Shown here: positions 5,655-11,377 of the stretch, piece after piece | How the letters are laid out: each line of letters opens with the position of its first letter | Numbering within the stretch: position 1 is the stretch's first letter | Origin: a virus | Direction: 5' to 3' (one strand) | Virus record (IMG/VR): IMGVR_UViG_3300046461_000315 | Location: 1-33,826 of that record | DNA length: 33,826 nucleotides | Program-made: the position numbers and the translations under genes | Notes under the pieces: generated by a model | What the model saw: only the letters and a program-made list of their open reading frames with translations | Told to the model about the DNA's origin: nothing | Database searches by the model: none

Positions 5655-5674
5655 GTAACGTGATGGTAGCGTTG
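5655..5674. promoter_or_regulatory. tandem GTARCG motif upstream of the 5615 promoter
   Basis: GTAACG (5655-5660) and GTAGCG (5666-5671, followed by TTG) are 11 bp apart, the same arrangement and distance from the -10 box as at 4653-4672. A GGAGACCC follows in both regions a few bases further on. Confidence 0.5.
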
Positions 5675-5727
5675 AGAGCACCGGAGACCCGTGAGACCCC
5701 GGCCACCCCCGAGACCGGCCCCGGCCC

Positions 5728-5780
5728 GCGTACACGGTACCGAGGGGCTCGAGAGCCAAGCCCCCACGGGGCGCCCCGCC
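5728..5780. repeat. GC-rich intergenic repeat, copy B2 (divergent)
   Basis: Contains GGTACCGAGGGGCTC, GAGAGCC and CACGGGGCGCCCCGCC. The last 16 bases recur exactly at 5840-5855, 75 bp away, so this intergenic region carries a tandem duplication of the element. Confidence 0.5.
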
Positions 5781-5798
5781 GCGCCGCCCGGGGAGACC

Positions 5799-5855
5799 GC
5801 GCGAGAAGGTGCGGGGGGCTCTGAGAGCCATAGGGGCCCCACGGGGCGCCCCGCC
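5799..5855. repeat. GC-rich intergenic repeat, copy B1
   Basis: Closest to the consensus: GCGCGAGAAGGT, a GGCTCTGAGAGCC dyad, CATAGGGGCCCC and CACGGGGCGCCCCGCC. It lies about 50 bp beyond the leftward terminator at 5897-5920. The non-coding stretch 5640-5893 holds only this repeat family and the promoter-linked motifs. Confidence 0.55.
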
Positions 5856-5893
5856 GGTGGCGGGGCGGCGGGGCCGCCCGGCGCCACAACGAC

Positions 5894-5922
5894 AAATGGC
5901 CGGCCCCGTAGGGCCGGCCACT
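5894..5922 (-). terminator. rho-independent terminator after the 5982 gene
   Basis: Perfect 10-bp stem TGGCCGGCCC (5897-5906) / GGGCCGGCCA (5911-5920) with a 4-base loop. On the minus strand it is followed by TTTGTCGTTG, a good U-rich tract. Confidence 0.85.
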
Positions 5923-5981
5923 TGAGGCGCTTCGGGTCGCCGGTGGGGTGGTGCTTCGGGCGCCCCAGCGCGCCCTCAGCA

Positions 5982-6257
5982 TCACTCCCCGTCAAGCCAC
6001 TTGAAGAACTTGCGAAGTCCCGACTTCCGGTCGTTCGTAAGTTCCTCGCCGACCAAGGCACACACCACGTAGCTCTTGTAAGAAGCCACAGTGGCCTTGG
6101 TCCACCCGAGCCCCTCGAGGTGCTTCACGAATCCCAGCACTTGCTTCTGCTGGTCCGACGTGAGCTTGTCGAAGTTCCCGGAGCGGCTCGACGAACCCTT
6201 CGAAACCTGCTTGCGCAAGTGCTCGTAGGGATCCTCGATAGGTTCCTGTTCTGTCAT
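5982..6257 (-). CDS. SAM-like core-binding miniprotein, paralog 3
   Basis: Predicted 91 residues. The start is set at ATG 6257 because GGGAGGTGAACAG precedes it; the in-frame ATG at 6275 would put the ribosome site inside the gene. It is very similar to the 6683 protein, sharing VLGFVKHLEGLGWTKAT and ASYKSYVVCAL, then EELTNDRKSG and RKF-x2-WLD near the end. The small residue-rich region near 22-32 (KGSSSRSG) is the most variable part. The family pattern is that of a stand-alone recombinase core-binding domain, with no catalytic residues. The cassette has its own operator, promoter and terminator, which points to recent duplication of a whole unit. Confidence 0.8.
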   Translation of the reverse strand: MTEQEPIEDPYEHLRKQVSKGSSSRSGNFDKLTSDQQKQVLGFVKHLEGLGWTKATVASYKSYVVCALVGEELTNDRKSGLRKFFKWLDGE

Positions 6258-6278
6258 CTGTTCACCTCCCTTCAAGGC

Positions 6279-6305
6279 TAGAATGTTTCTGTTAGAAACA
6301 TTCTA
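6279..6305. promoter_or_regulatory. 27-bp palindromic operator over the 6305 promoter
   Basis: Perfect 12-bp arms TAGAATGTTTCT (6279-6290) and AGAAACATTCTA (6294-6305) around GTT. The right arm contains the leftward -10 box, so a protein bound here would block the promoter. The inner 10-bp arms recur exactly at 6973-6995. Confidence 0.85.
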
Positions 6306-6328
6306 TCGCTCTTGAGCCAACTTGTACA
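6300..6328 (-). promoter_or_regulatory. leftward promoter of the 5982 cassette
   Basis: On the minus strand TGTACA (6328-6323) and TAGAAT (6305-6300) are separated by 17 bp. Transcription would begin inside or just after the palindromic operator, giving a leader of about 35-40 bases before the ribosome site. Confidence 0.65.
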
Positions 6329-6359
6329 TAGCTAATAGTAGTCATTTTCTTTAGCTATG
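6327..6359. repeat. inverted repeat CATAGCTAA/TTAGCTATG at the -35 region
   Basis: Perfect 9-bp arms (6327-6335 and 6351-6359) flank a 15-base centre containing TAGTCATTTTC. A second element at 7017-7054 has different but still perfectly complementary arms and the same central 11-mer, in the same place relative to its promoter. Confidence 0.7.
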
Positions 6360-6370
6360 ACGGTCTAGCT

Positions 6371-6386
6371 ATAAGTGACTAGTCAC
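6371..6386. repeat. palindrome GTGACTAGTCAC within a repeated 12-mer
   Basis: GTGACTAGTCAC (6375-6386) is a perfect palindrome. Its left part belongs to ATAAGTGACTAG (6371-6382), which recurs at 7109-7120. Likely a further binding site of the cassette control region. Confidence 0.5.
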
Positions 6387-6494
6387 CCCGGAGACCGAGA
6401 GGGGCGGCGCGCGCGCGGGGCCCTGGCCCCGAGAGAGCCAGGGCCTGGCCCCGGCCCCCGGCCCGGCTGGCCGGGGCGCGCGGCCGGCGGCCGG

Positions 6495-6540
6495 CGCGCG
6501 AGAGGTACGGGGGGCTCTGAGACCCAATAGGGCTCGTGGC
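6495..6540. repeat. GC-rich intergenic repeat, copy C
   Basis: Reads GCGCGAGAGGTACGGGG, GGCTCTGAGACCC, then AATAGGG. It lies about 45 bp beyond the terminator of the 6683 gene, the same position as copies A and B1. The neighbouring 6387-6494 is an extremely GC-rich non-coding stretch in which I see no gene. Confidence 0.5.
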
Positions 6541-6555
6541 CCCGCCCCCCGCCAC

Positions 6556-6611
6556 GACGTGACGGCTTGCGCCGTAACGTCAAAGAGCCGGCCCTTTCGG
6601 GCCGGCTCCTT
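6556..6611 (-). terminator. rho-independent terminator plus second hairpin after the 6683 gene
   Basis: The main stem is GAGCCGGCCC (6585-6594) / GGGCCGGCTC (6599-6608) with a 4-base loop, followed on the minus strand by TTTGACG. A second hairpin directly downstream (GACGTGACGGC / GCCGTAACGTC, about 6556-6581, one mismatch) follows it. Confidence 0.8.
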
Positions 6612-6652
6612 GGGGTGCCTTCGAGTCACCGTCACAATCTTTCGGGCGGCCG

Positions 6653-6676
6653 GGGCCGCCCCTCTCGGGGCGGCCC
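6653..6676 (-). terminator. hairpin directly after the 6683 stop
   Basis: Perfect 10-bp stem GGGCCGCCCC / GGGGCGGCCC with a 4-base loop, 6 bp past the stop codon. No U-run follows; it may protect the 3' end of the mRNA or act with the terminator further on. Confidence 0.55.
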
Positions 6677-6682
6677 TGCCAC

Positions 6683-6946
6683 TCACTTGCTGTCGAGCCA
6701 GCCGAGGAACTTACGCATGCCGGACTTCCGGTCATTCGTGAGCTCTTCACCAGCCAGGGCGCACACCACGTAGCTCTTGTAGCTCGCGATGGTGGCCTTG
6801 GTCCAGCCGAGGCCTTCGAGGTGCTTCACGAAGCCGAGCACGTCTTGCTGCTGGGCCGCGGTGAGCTTCTCGAAGTTCGCGGACTTGGCCGAAGCGGACT
6901 TCGCAACTTGCGCGCGAAGGGCTTCGTATGGGTCTTGATCTGCCAT
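6683..6946 (-). CDS. SAM-like core-binding miniprotein, paralog 4
   Basis: Predicted 87 residues; ATG 6946 follows GGAGGTTAAC. It is the shortest and most compact member: DPYEALRAQV, an Ala/Ser/Lys linker, FEKLT, then VLGFVKHLEGLGWTKAT, ASYKSYVVCAL, ELTNDRKSG and RKFLGWLD. These blocks correspond to the successive helices expected of a recombinase core-binding domain. It contains no Arg-His-x2-Arg or catalytic Tyr motif. It heads the leftward region and is controlled by an operator nearly identical to that of the 5982 cassette. The gene pair and its control DNA were probably duplicated together. Biological role unknown. Confidence 0.8.
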   Translation of the reverse strand: MADQDPYEALRAQVAKSASAKSANFEKLTAAQQQDVLGFVKHLEGLGWTKATIASYKSYVVCALAGEELTNDRKSGMRKFLGWLDSK

Positions 6947-6972
6947 GTTAACCTCCTCTCTGTGGCGTCGGG

Positions 6973-6995
6973 GAATGTTTCTTATAGAAACATTC
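6973..6995. promoter_or_regulatory. 23-bp palindromic operator over the 6997 promoter
   Basis: Perfect 10-bp arms GAATGTTTCT (6973-6982) and AGAAACATTC (6986-6995) around TAT. The arms are the same as at 6281-6303 with only the 3-bp centre changed, as expected for two sites of one dimeric regulator. Confidence 0.85.
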
Positions 6996-7020
6996 TACCA
7001 CGTCCGAACTAGAAAGTAAA
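6992..7020 (-). promoter_or_regulatory. leftward promoter of the 6683 cassette
   Basis: On the minus strand TTTACT (7020-7015) and TAGAAT (6997-6992) are separated by 17 bp. The -10 box overlaps the palindromic operator. Confidence 0.7.
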
Positions 7021-7054
7021 TAGCCCATTCTAGTCATTTTCGTATGGCTATTTA
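7017..7054. repeat. inverted repeat TAAATAGCC/GGCTATTTA at the -35 region
   Basis: Perfect 9-bp arms (7017-7025 and 7046-7054) flank a 20-base centre that contains TAGTCATTTTC (7031-7041), the same 11-mer as at 6339-6349. The left arm overlaps the leftward -35 hexamer, as in the 6327-6359 element. Confidence 0.7.
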
Positions 7055-7057
7055 GAG

Positions 7058-7082
7058 CTAGGTCAGACCTAGTCATGACTAG
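7058..7082. repeat. overlapping CTAG palindromes in the divergent control region
   Basis: CTAGGT-CAG-ACCTAG (7058-7072) overlaps the perfect 14-bp palindrome CTAGTCATGACTAG (7069-7082). More CTAG-containing motifs follow to 7125. The cluster lies between the leftward cassettes and the rightward late operon, so it may coordinate the two. Confidence 0.55.
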
Positions 7083-7139
7083 CTAATCCGGGCTAGACCG
7101 GCACCGTCATAAGTGACTAGCTAACGCGCGTAGCTGCGC

Positions 7140-7172
7140 TTGACGGCGCGCGCGCGCCATCACTGCTAGGCT
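7140..7172 (+). promoter_or_regulatory. tentative rightward late promoter
   Basis: TTGACG (7140-7145) and TGCTAGGCT (extended -10, 7164-7172) precede the small terminase gene, but the spacing of 21 bp is too long for an ordinary promoter. The spacer is almost entirely the self-complementary GGCGCGCGCGCGCC run. Offered as the best candidate for late transcription, not as established. Confidence 0.3.
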
Positions 7173-7219
7173 TAGGCCCTCCCACAACCACCCCGTTCGG
7201 AACCTTTGGAGGACTCAGC

Positions 7220-7681
7220 ATGTCTGACATCGGATTCGGTGAGATCGAGCTGCTGGCCGACGCACGGCGCGAACAACGCGACGCGGACGCCGAGCGGCAG
7301 GCCCTGCTGGACGCCGCCCGCCACCAGGTCGACGAGGCCCGGATCGGCATGGCCAGCCTGGCCGCCCCCGCCGTGGCGCTGATCGCGGCCCGCCTGCACG
7401 GCCTGGACGCCGACTGGGACGGCCGCAAGGTCACGGACGAGCGCATCGAGATGGCGCTCACGGTCCTGGACCGGATCGGCCTGCCCAAGCTCCGCGCCAC
7501 GGCCATCGCCGCGTCGATCGCCCACGCGCCGCACAGCCCCGCCCCTGGATCCCCCGGCTGGGCTCCGGCGGTGGACGGCGGCGACGAGGCCGAGGAGCTG
7601 GACGTCGGGTCGGTGGACGCGCAGATCACCGCCTTCCTGGAGGGCGTCATCGTAGGGCGCGAGGAGGGCCACGGCGGGTGA
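7220..7681 (+). CDS. probable terminase small subunit
   Basis: Predicted 153 residues; ATG preceded by TTTGGAGGACTCAGC. It lies directly upstream of and overlaps the large terminase gene by 4 bp, which is the standard place for the small subunit that recognises packaging sites on the phage DNA. The N-terminal 50 residues form a charged helix (ARREQRDADAERQALLDAAR), the middle is helical and Ala/Leu-rich (MASLAAPAVALIAARLHGLD), and a Pro/Gly linker leads to an acidic C-terminal segment that could contact the large subunit. The call rests on position and general composition more than on motifs. Confidence 0.6.
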   Translation: MSDIGFGEIELLADARREQRDADAERQALLDAARHQVDEARIGMASLAAPAVALIAARLHGLDADWDGRKVTDERIEMALTVLDRIGLPKLRATAIAASIAHAPHSPAPGSPGWAPAVDGGDEAEELDVGSVDAQITAFLEGVIVGREEGHGG

Positions 7682-9351
7682 CGGTCGACCACGACGGCGA
7701 GTTCATCGACGCGCCCGACGCCCCCGACTACGAACAGGCCCCCGAGGAGGGGCTCGACAGGCACCTGCTGACCCGCGAGCAGTGGTCGCAGTGGCCGACG
7801 TGGGCGAAGCTGCGGTTCCTCCGCAGGCTGCGCACCGAGGGCGCCGGCAGGCCCGACCAGTACATCGACGACACGCTGGAGTGGTACCTCTGGGTGCTGC
7901 TCGGGGGCCGCGGCTCCGGCAAGTCCGACGAGTCAAGCCGCTGGTCCACCGAGGACGCGCTGCGGATGGCCTGGATCAGGTTCGCCCTGGTCGCCCGCAC
8001 GTTCTCCGACGTCCGCGACACGATGTTCGAGGGGGAGACCGGCATCCTGGCCGTCATCCCGGACCACGAGCTGAGGGGCGGCTCCAGGGAGAAGGCGTAC
8101 AACCGGTCCCTGGGCGAGCTGTTCCTGGCGAACGGCTCGAAGTTCAAGGGGTTCTCGTCCGAGAAGCCCGCCCAGCTCCGAGGCCCCCAGCACCACAGGG
8201 CCTGGTGCGACGAGTCGTCCTCCTGGGACGACGCCGACGTGCCGAACCTCGTGACCAAGAGGGGCCTGGCCCCCGCCGTCGACACCACTATGTCCAACCT
8301 CATGCTCGGCCTGCGCCTCAAGCCGCCCGACGGCTCCGGCGTCAGGATGGTGGCGGCCACCACGCCGAAGCCCAACGAGCTCACCGAGTTCATGGACCAG
8401 CACCCCAAGGCCGTCGTCCGGGTCCTGAGCACGTACTCCAACCTGAAGAACCTCGACTCCGAGGTCGCCGACGTGGTGATCGGGATGTACGAGGGCACCG
8501 ACGTCGCGGCCCAGGAGCTGGAGGGCCGCATCCTGCGCCAGGCCAAGGGAGCCGGCTGGGACGTCGACTCCATCGAGGCGGCCAGGGCGCGCGCCGCGTT
8601 CGGCGAGGTCGCCCGCACCGTCCTGGGCATCGACCCCGCCGTCAGCTCCAAGGACACCTCCGACGAGACCGGCCTCGTGGTCATCTCGCTAGAGAAGTCC
8701 GTCGAGCGCGACTCCGAGGAGAAGGGCCTGCACGTCCTCGCCGACGAGTCCGGCAAGGTGGACGTCTCCGAGTTCGGCTCCACGGTCGTCAACGTCGTGG
8801 AGCGGCACCTGGTGGACGTGGCCGTGGTCGAGGTCAACAACGGCTACGACTTCGTCGTGAACGCGGTGACCGCCTACGTCGAGTCCGAGGGCGGCACGGT
8901 CGTCCGCCGGACCCGCAAGGAGAAGAAGTCCGTCCGGTCGAAGACCCGCCTGGTCATCGAGTACATCTGCGAGACCGCCGACGGCCACTCGTTCACCCTC
9001 AAGCCCGTCTGGCAGTCGGTCGACAAGCTGACCCGCGCCAAGGCGGCCAGCGTCTGGTGGCACCAGGGCAGGGCCCGGCACGGCGCCGGCCTGGACAAGC
9101 TCGAGAAGCAGATGACCACGTTCGACGGCTCCGGCAAGAAGTCCCCGGACAGGCTCGACGGCCTGTCCAGCGCGGTCGCCGAGTTCTCGGGCGAGCGCAG
9201 GCTCCGCCCCGCTCGCGGCGCCAGCCCCCTCAACCTGGGCGACGACGGCGGGGCTCCCCCCACGCACCCGCTGCTGGCCGGCGCCACGCCGGAGCTCGAC
9301 CCGGCCTCCCCCGGCCGGGGCGGGATGTCCACGTGGGCCGCACGGATCTAG
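7678..9351 (+). CDS. terL: terminase large subunit
   Basis: 557 residues from a GTG overlapping the previous stop. This is the ATP-driven DNA packaging motor and nuclease that docks on the portal. The Walker A motif GGRGSGKS lies at residues 76-83, the Walker B with its catalytic acid (AWCDES) near 175-180, and the coupling motif AATTP near 226-230. The C-terminal RNase-H-like nuclease begins at GIDPAVSSKD (first acidic residue near 319), with further acids in the VVEVNNGYD and DRLDGLSSA stretches. Length and order of motifs are normal for the family. It is followed by a structured non-coding gap of 118 bp. Confidence 0.95.
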   Translation: MTVDHDGEFIDAPDAPDYEQAPEEGLDRHLLTREQWSQWPTWAKLRFLRRLRTEGAGRPDQYIDDTLEWYLWVLLGGRGSGKSDESSRWSTEDALRMAWIRFALVARTFSDVRDTMFEGETGILAVIPDHELRGGSREKAYNRSLGELFLANGSKFKGFSSEKPAQLRGPQHHRAWCDESSSWDDADVPNLVTKRGLAPAVDTTMSNLMLGLRLKPPDGSGVRMVAATTPKPNELTEFMDQHPKAVVRVLSTYSNLKNLDSEVADVVIGMYEGTDVAAQELEGRILRQAKGAGWDVDSIEAARARAAFGEVARTVLGIDPAVSSKDTSDETGLVVISLEKSVERDSEEKGLHVLADESGKVDVSEFGSTVVNVVERHLVDVAVVEVNNGYDFVVNAVTAYVESEGGTVVRRTRKEKKSVRSKTRLVIEYICETADGHSFTLKPVWQSVDKLTRAKAASVWWHQGRARHGAGLDKLEKQMTTFDGSGKKSPDRLDGLSSAVAEFSGERRLRPARGASPLNLGDDGGAPPTHPLLAGATPELDPASPGRGGMSTWAARI

Positions 9352-9447
9352 GGGGAGGCGTGCAGGCGCGAGCGGCGTCGACCCGTACGGGCCCGGCGGC
9401 GAGCCTCAAGCGAACTCCTGCTCCCGGGTCGACCGGGCGCCTCCCCC
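9351..9447 (+). other. nested inverted repeats after terL
   Basis: Outer arms GGGGGAGGCG (9351-9360) and CGCCTCCCCC (9438-9447) are perfectly complementary; inner arms GTCGACCCG (9377-9385) and CGGGTCGAC (9425-9433) are also perfect. The RNA could fold into one long multi-part stem covering nearly the whole gap between terL and the next gene. It does not have the form of a simple terminator, and late transcription must pass it. Confidence 0.6.
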
Positions 9448-9469
9448 TGGTTTCTAGACTGGAGACCGC

Positions 9470-9802
9470 ATGAACGCACTCGAGTTCCTGGTGCTCGTCC
9501 TGGCCGTGCACCGCGTCACCCACCTCGTGGTGGAGGACCAGCTGCCGCTCGTCAGCCGGCCCCGGGGCTGGGTGGTCGCCCGCAAGCCCGAGGGTCCGCT
9601 CGCCTACCTGGTCAACTGCTTCTGGTGCTCCAGCGTCTGGGTGTCCGCCGCGGCGATCGCCTGCCTCTACCTCTGGACGCCGGCGGCCTGGCACGGCGTG
9701 CCCGAGCCCCTCGCGCTGGGCGCCGCGCTGAGCACCAGCGCCGCGTTCGTCGAGACCGTCCTCGAGTACTGGGACGCCCGAATCATCGGCGGGGGTAGCT
9801 GA
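9470..9802 (+). CDS. DUF1360-like membrane protein
   Basis: Predicted 110 residues. The pattern fits DUF1360: an N-terminal hydrophobic helix ending in an Arg-x2-His motif (LVLAVHRVTHLVVED), a Pro/Arg stretch, then YLVNCFWCSSVWVSAA with a C-x2-C at the start of a second membrane helix, and a third hydrophobic stretch near residues 80-100. Genes of this family commonly sit next to terminase and portal genes in actinophages; the function is not known. It is 2 bp from the portal gene start. A role in the envelope is inferred from the membrane segments only. Confidence 0.75.
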   Translation: MNALEFLVLVLAVHRVTHLVVEDQLPLVSRPRGWVVARKPEGPLAYLVNCFWCSSVWVSAAAIACLYLWTPAAWHGVPEPLALGAALSTSAAFVETVLEYWDARIIGGGS

Positions 9803-9804
9803 CC

Positions 9805-11376
9805 GTGCCGCTCCACTCGCCAGCCCGCCGCGCGGGCGTCGAGGCCCTCCTGGCAGCCGCCGAGCCGGGCCCCACGTCCATCGTGGGCTCCGTGGAGTCG
9901 CTCCAGGGCCACCTGACCAAGGACGGCTCGGTAGAGTCACCGCGGCTCGCCCGGGCCTGGGCCCTGTACGAGACGCCGGAGGTCAGGTTCGCCTGCCGGC
10001 AGTACTCCAACGCCTTCTCGTCGGCCAAGCTCCAGATCGGCCGCAGGCCGAAGCCGTGGCGCGACCCCGTGCCGATCACCGACCCCAAGACGCCGTCAGA
10101 GGTGAAGGCGCTCGAGCTTCTCGAGTCGTTCGCCGGCGGCCCCGTGGGCCAGGCCGAGCTGCTGGACCGCATGGGCACCTACTTCATGGTGACCGGCGAC
10201 ATGGCGCTGGTCGGGGCCTACGACCCCGGGCACATCGCGGACAACAAGTTCGCCAGGTGGGACGTGTGGTCCACGACCGAGATCCGCTGGACCGGCAGGA
10301 CCATCCGGATCCGCGAGCACGCCGTCGAGGACATCTGGCAGGAGATGCCGGAGTACATCAAGCACCTGCGGGTGTGGAACCGGCACCCCCGCCGCGGGTG
10401 GGAGTCCGACAGCCCGGTGCTGTCCGCCATGAACGTGCTCGAGCTCGCCGGCCTGTACGACGACCGCCTGGCCGCGGAGGCGCTCAGCCGCCTCATCGGC
10501 GCCGGCGTCTGGATGATCCCCCAGGGCATGAAGCTGCCCACGTCCACCGGCGAGGCCGGCGGGCCGGAGGACTTCCTCAAGCTCCTGCGGATGGTCGCCG
10601 AGCTGGCCATCAAGGACCGCCGGTCCGCGGCGGCCAACGTCCCGATCATGATCGAGGCCGCGGCGGACGACATCGAGGCGGCCTCCAAGGGCAGGATGAC
10701 GTTCCACACCGAGTTCGCCGCGTCGATCGGCGACCTCCAGGAGGCCGCGTTCCGCCGCTGGGCCACGGGCGTCGACATCCCCGCCGAGGTCATGCTCGGC
10801 ATGTCCCAGGCCACCCACTGGAACGCCAGCCTCATCTCCGAGGACAAGGTCCAGTCGTTCATCATCCCGTCGCTGCGCCGGGCCACCGGCAACATCTCGA
10901 TCGGCTGGCTCTGGCCCGCGCTGTCCGAGTTCGGCCTGCCCCGCGAGGGCCTGGAGATGTGGTTCGACCCCGCCGGCATCAAGACGCGCGTCGACCTGGC
11001 CGACGAGACCGAGTGGGCGCACGACAGGTTCCTGGTCACTGACCAGGACACGAAGTACGCGCTCGGCCTGAGCCAGATGGCCGACCCGACGGACGAGCAG
11101 CTCAAGCGGATGCTCCTCCTCCACATGGCGCAGCAGTCGCCCGAGTTCATCCCCGAGATCATGACCGAGCTCGGCATCAAGAACGACATGCCGGGCCTGA
11201 CCAAGCGGCAGGCCATGCTGACGGACCTGGCCCAGCAGGCGAGGATCACCCCGGCCGGGTCCAACCCGGCGGCGCCCGCCGGCAACGGCAAGCCGGGCCC
11301 CCAGGCCAACCAGGAGCGATCCGCACCGCCCAACGGCGCCGGTCGCACCGCCAAGCTCGGGACGCAGAGGAGCTGA
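9805..11376 (+). CDS. portal protein
   Basis: 523 residues from a GTG, with GGGGGTAG upstream. The portal is a dodecameric ring at one capsid vertex through which DNA is packaged. The sequence shows the usual actinophage portal features: an N-terminal region with RFACRQYSNAFSSAKLQIGR, a central alpha/beta region (TYFMVTGDMALVGAY, DVWSTTEIRWTG), a stem-type helical part around SPVLSAMNVLELAGLYDDRL and a crown-like C-terminus that becomes Gly/Pro/Asn-rich after about residue 485. It lies between terL/DUF1360 and the protease, as expected. The assignment rests on position, length and recognisable family segments. Confidence 0.9.
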   Translation: MPLHSPARRAGVEALLAAAEPGPTSIVGSVESLQGHLTKDGSVESPRLARAWALYETPEVRFACRQYSNAFSSAKLQIGRRPKPWRDPVPITDPKTPSEVKALELLESFAGGPVGQAELLDRMGTYFMVTGDMALVGAYDPGHIADNKFARWDVWSTTEIRWTGRTIRIREHAVEDIWQEMPEYIKHLRVWNRHPRRGWESDSPVLSAMNVLELAGLYDDRLAAEALSRLIGAGVWMIPQGMKLPTSTGEAGGPEDFLKLLRMVAELAIKDRRSAAANVPIMIEAAADDIEAASKGRMTFHTEFAASIGDLQEAAFRRWATGVDIPAEVMLGMSQATHWNASLISEDKVQSFIIPSLRRATGNISIGWLWPALSEFGLPREGLEMWFDPAGIKTRVDLADETEWAHDRFLVTDQDTKYALGLSQMADPTDEQLKRMLLLHMAQQSPEFIPEIMTELGIKNDMPGLTKRQAMLTDLAQQARITPAGSNPAAPAGNGKPGPQANQERSAPPNGAGRTAKLGTQRS

Positions 11377-11377
11377 C

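Noticed and set aside
3541-6946. A tyrosine integrase gene broken into pieces
   Set aside because: The members each have their own start, stop and promoter, all correspond to the same domain, and no catalytic segment remains anywhere between them.
6279-7082. CRISPR array or phage attachment site made of the palindromes
   Set aside because: Repeats are few, unevenly spaced, and tied to promoter positions; no spacers, no integrase with a catalytic domain and no tRNA-like half-site is present.
7140-7158. The CG-alternating tract as a Z-DNA regulatory element of its own
   Set aside because: Short CG runs are common in DNA this rich in G+C; unlike the tract at 1234-1250 it is not centred in a larger symmetrical element.
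7782-9473. Plus-strand frame of 563 codons overlapping terL
   Set aside because: Arg/Gly/Pro-rich out-of-frame reading of terL, which has all expected motifs in the other frame.
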